Source of the DNA: Mycoplasmatota bacterium
GTDB taxonomy: Bacteria > Bacillota_I > Bacilli_A > Izemoplasmatales > Hujiaoplasmataceae
Reading direction: 5' to 3'
Length of the DNA: 64,000 nt
Assembly (NCBI GenBank): GCA_018622675.1
Contig: CP076020.1
Location: 1,364,001 to 1,428,000, forward strand
The position numbers were made by a program, and so were the translations under genes. Positions 63,566 to 64,000 of this stretch are shown here, piece after piece. Position 1 is the stretch's first letter, and each line of letters opens with the position of its first letter. The notes under the pieces were generated by a model that had not been told where the DNA came from, did not search any database, and saw nothing but the letters and a program-made list of their open reading frames with translations.

Positions 63566-63691
63566 TGAATATTATTGATGAATTCGGCTTATTTTTATAT
63601 CTAAATAAATACCCATGAATATTCATCAAATATAAGTATCTTTCATACTTCAACATTCATTTCATATTAAAGTTCTATCGCTAATAAAAAT

Positions 63692-64000
63692 TTAAGAAAT
63701 TTGATTTTTATCTTCTATAATTTTAGCAATTTCTTCAGGCTTGGAAACTATGTAAGAAGCTTTTGCCTGAACCAATTCAGTTTCATCTCTAAAGCCCCAC
63801 AAAACCCCTACACTAGGCACACCAGCATTCAAGGCTGTTTCCATATCAGTTTTAGTGTCGCCTATATAGAGTATTTCAGTTGGTTTTATTTGTAATTTTT
63901 TTATCATTTTTCTAATTAAAGTTGGATCAGGTTTCGCAGGTAAGCCCTGATGCTTACCATAGATAATTTCAAATAATGAGCTATTAAAATACGATGGCAT
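63692..64000 (-). CDS. HAD-family phosphatase (phosphoglycolate-phosphatase-like), C-terminal part
   Basis: The visible 102 residues are the C-terminal half of a HAD hydrolase: KPDPTLIRKMIKKLQI (motif III Lys), ILYIGDTKTDMETALNAGVP (motif IV, Gly-Asp-x-x-x-Asp) and VGVLWGFRDETELVQA. The catalytic DxD motif I must lie beyond the window edge, so the ATG at 64000 is probably internal. The substrate could be phosphoglycolate or pyrophosphate. Confidence 0.85.
   Translation of the reverse strand: MPSYFNSSLFEIIYGKHQGLPAKPDPTLIRKMIKKLQIKPTEILYIGDTKTDMETALNAGVPSVGVLWGFRDETELVQAKASYIVSKPEEIAKIIEDKNQIS

Overview
The window is AT-rich DNA from a low-GC, Firmicutes/Mollicutes-like bacterium. Evidence: the order rpsB-tsf-pyrH-frr-uppS-cdsA-dxr-rseP, upp directly upstream of an F-type ATP synthase operon, a lipoteichoic-acid-synthase-like protein, AGGAGG-type ribosome binding sites, and TTGACA/TATAAT promoters. 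TGA is used as a stop (for example at the ends of the prepilin peptidase and catalase genes) and Trp is TGG, so this is not a code-4 Mycoplasma. A free-living relative of the Mollicutes (Izemoplasma/Haloplasma-like) would fit, but I cannot assign a taxon from this window.

Layout. (1) 1-5.1 kb, minus strand: an Mrp/Mbh-type cation/proton antiporter operon in the order E-F-G-A(C-terminal pieces)-B-C-D-D', running off the left edge. (2) 5.2-16.7 kb: a type IV pilus locus. Three minor (pseudo)pilins and an iron-type alcohol dehydrogenase are on the minus strand. Diverging on the plus strand are a VanW/G5-like protein, PilB, PilC, a major pilin, a second pilin broken by an in-frame stop, the prepilin peptidase, a PilM-PilN fusion and a PilO-like protein. 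(3) 16.8-25.4 kb: housekeeping and stress genes: catalase, a DUF454 protein, a TetR-regulated MMPL exporter, a BaeRF-family protein, YaaA and an LtaS-like sulfatase. (4) 25.6-42.6 kb: an accessory island anchored on the tRNA-Glu gene that ends the rRNA operon. Four partial copies of the tRNA-Glu 3' half, each with the same terminator and the same short tail that reads like the end of a phage-type integrase, divide the island into four modules. Module cargo is a DUF4143 ATPase, bPH2 membrane proteins, a WG-repeat lipoprotein, small lipoproteins, a secreted papain-fold protease, a radical SAM/SPASM enzyme and two tandem HExxH lipoproteins. Several cargo genes are frameshifted. (5) 42.5-47.5 kb: an rrn operon (16S-23S-5S-tRNA-Asn-tRNA-Glu, minus strand) with its promoter. 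(6) 47.6-55.5 kb: RseP, Dxr, CdsA, UppS, Frr, PyrH, EF-Ts and S2. (7) 55.5-64 kb: Dut, the complete ATP synthase operon, Upp and a partial HAD phosphatase.

How the genes fit together. The c subunit of the ATP synthase carries the residues typical of Na+-coupled rotors, and an Mrp-type antiporter lies at the other end of the window, so a sodium-linked energy economy is a reasonable inference. The pilus locus has nearly everything needed for pilus assembly but shows no retraction ATPase (PilT) here. The most unusual region is the tRNA-Glu repeat array, which looks like successive integrations that lost their integrases and left cargo genes between residual attachment sites.
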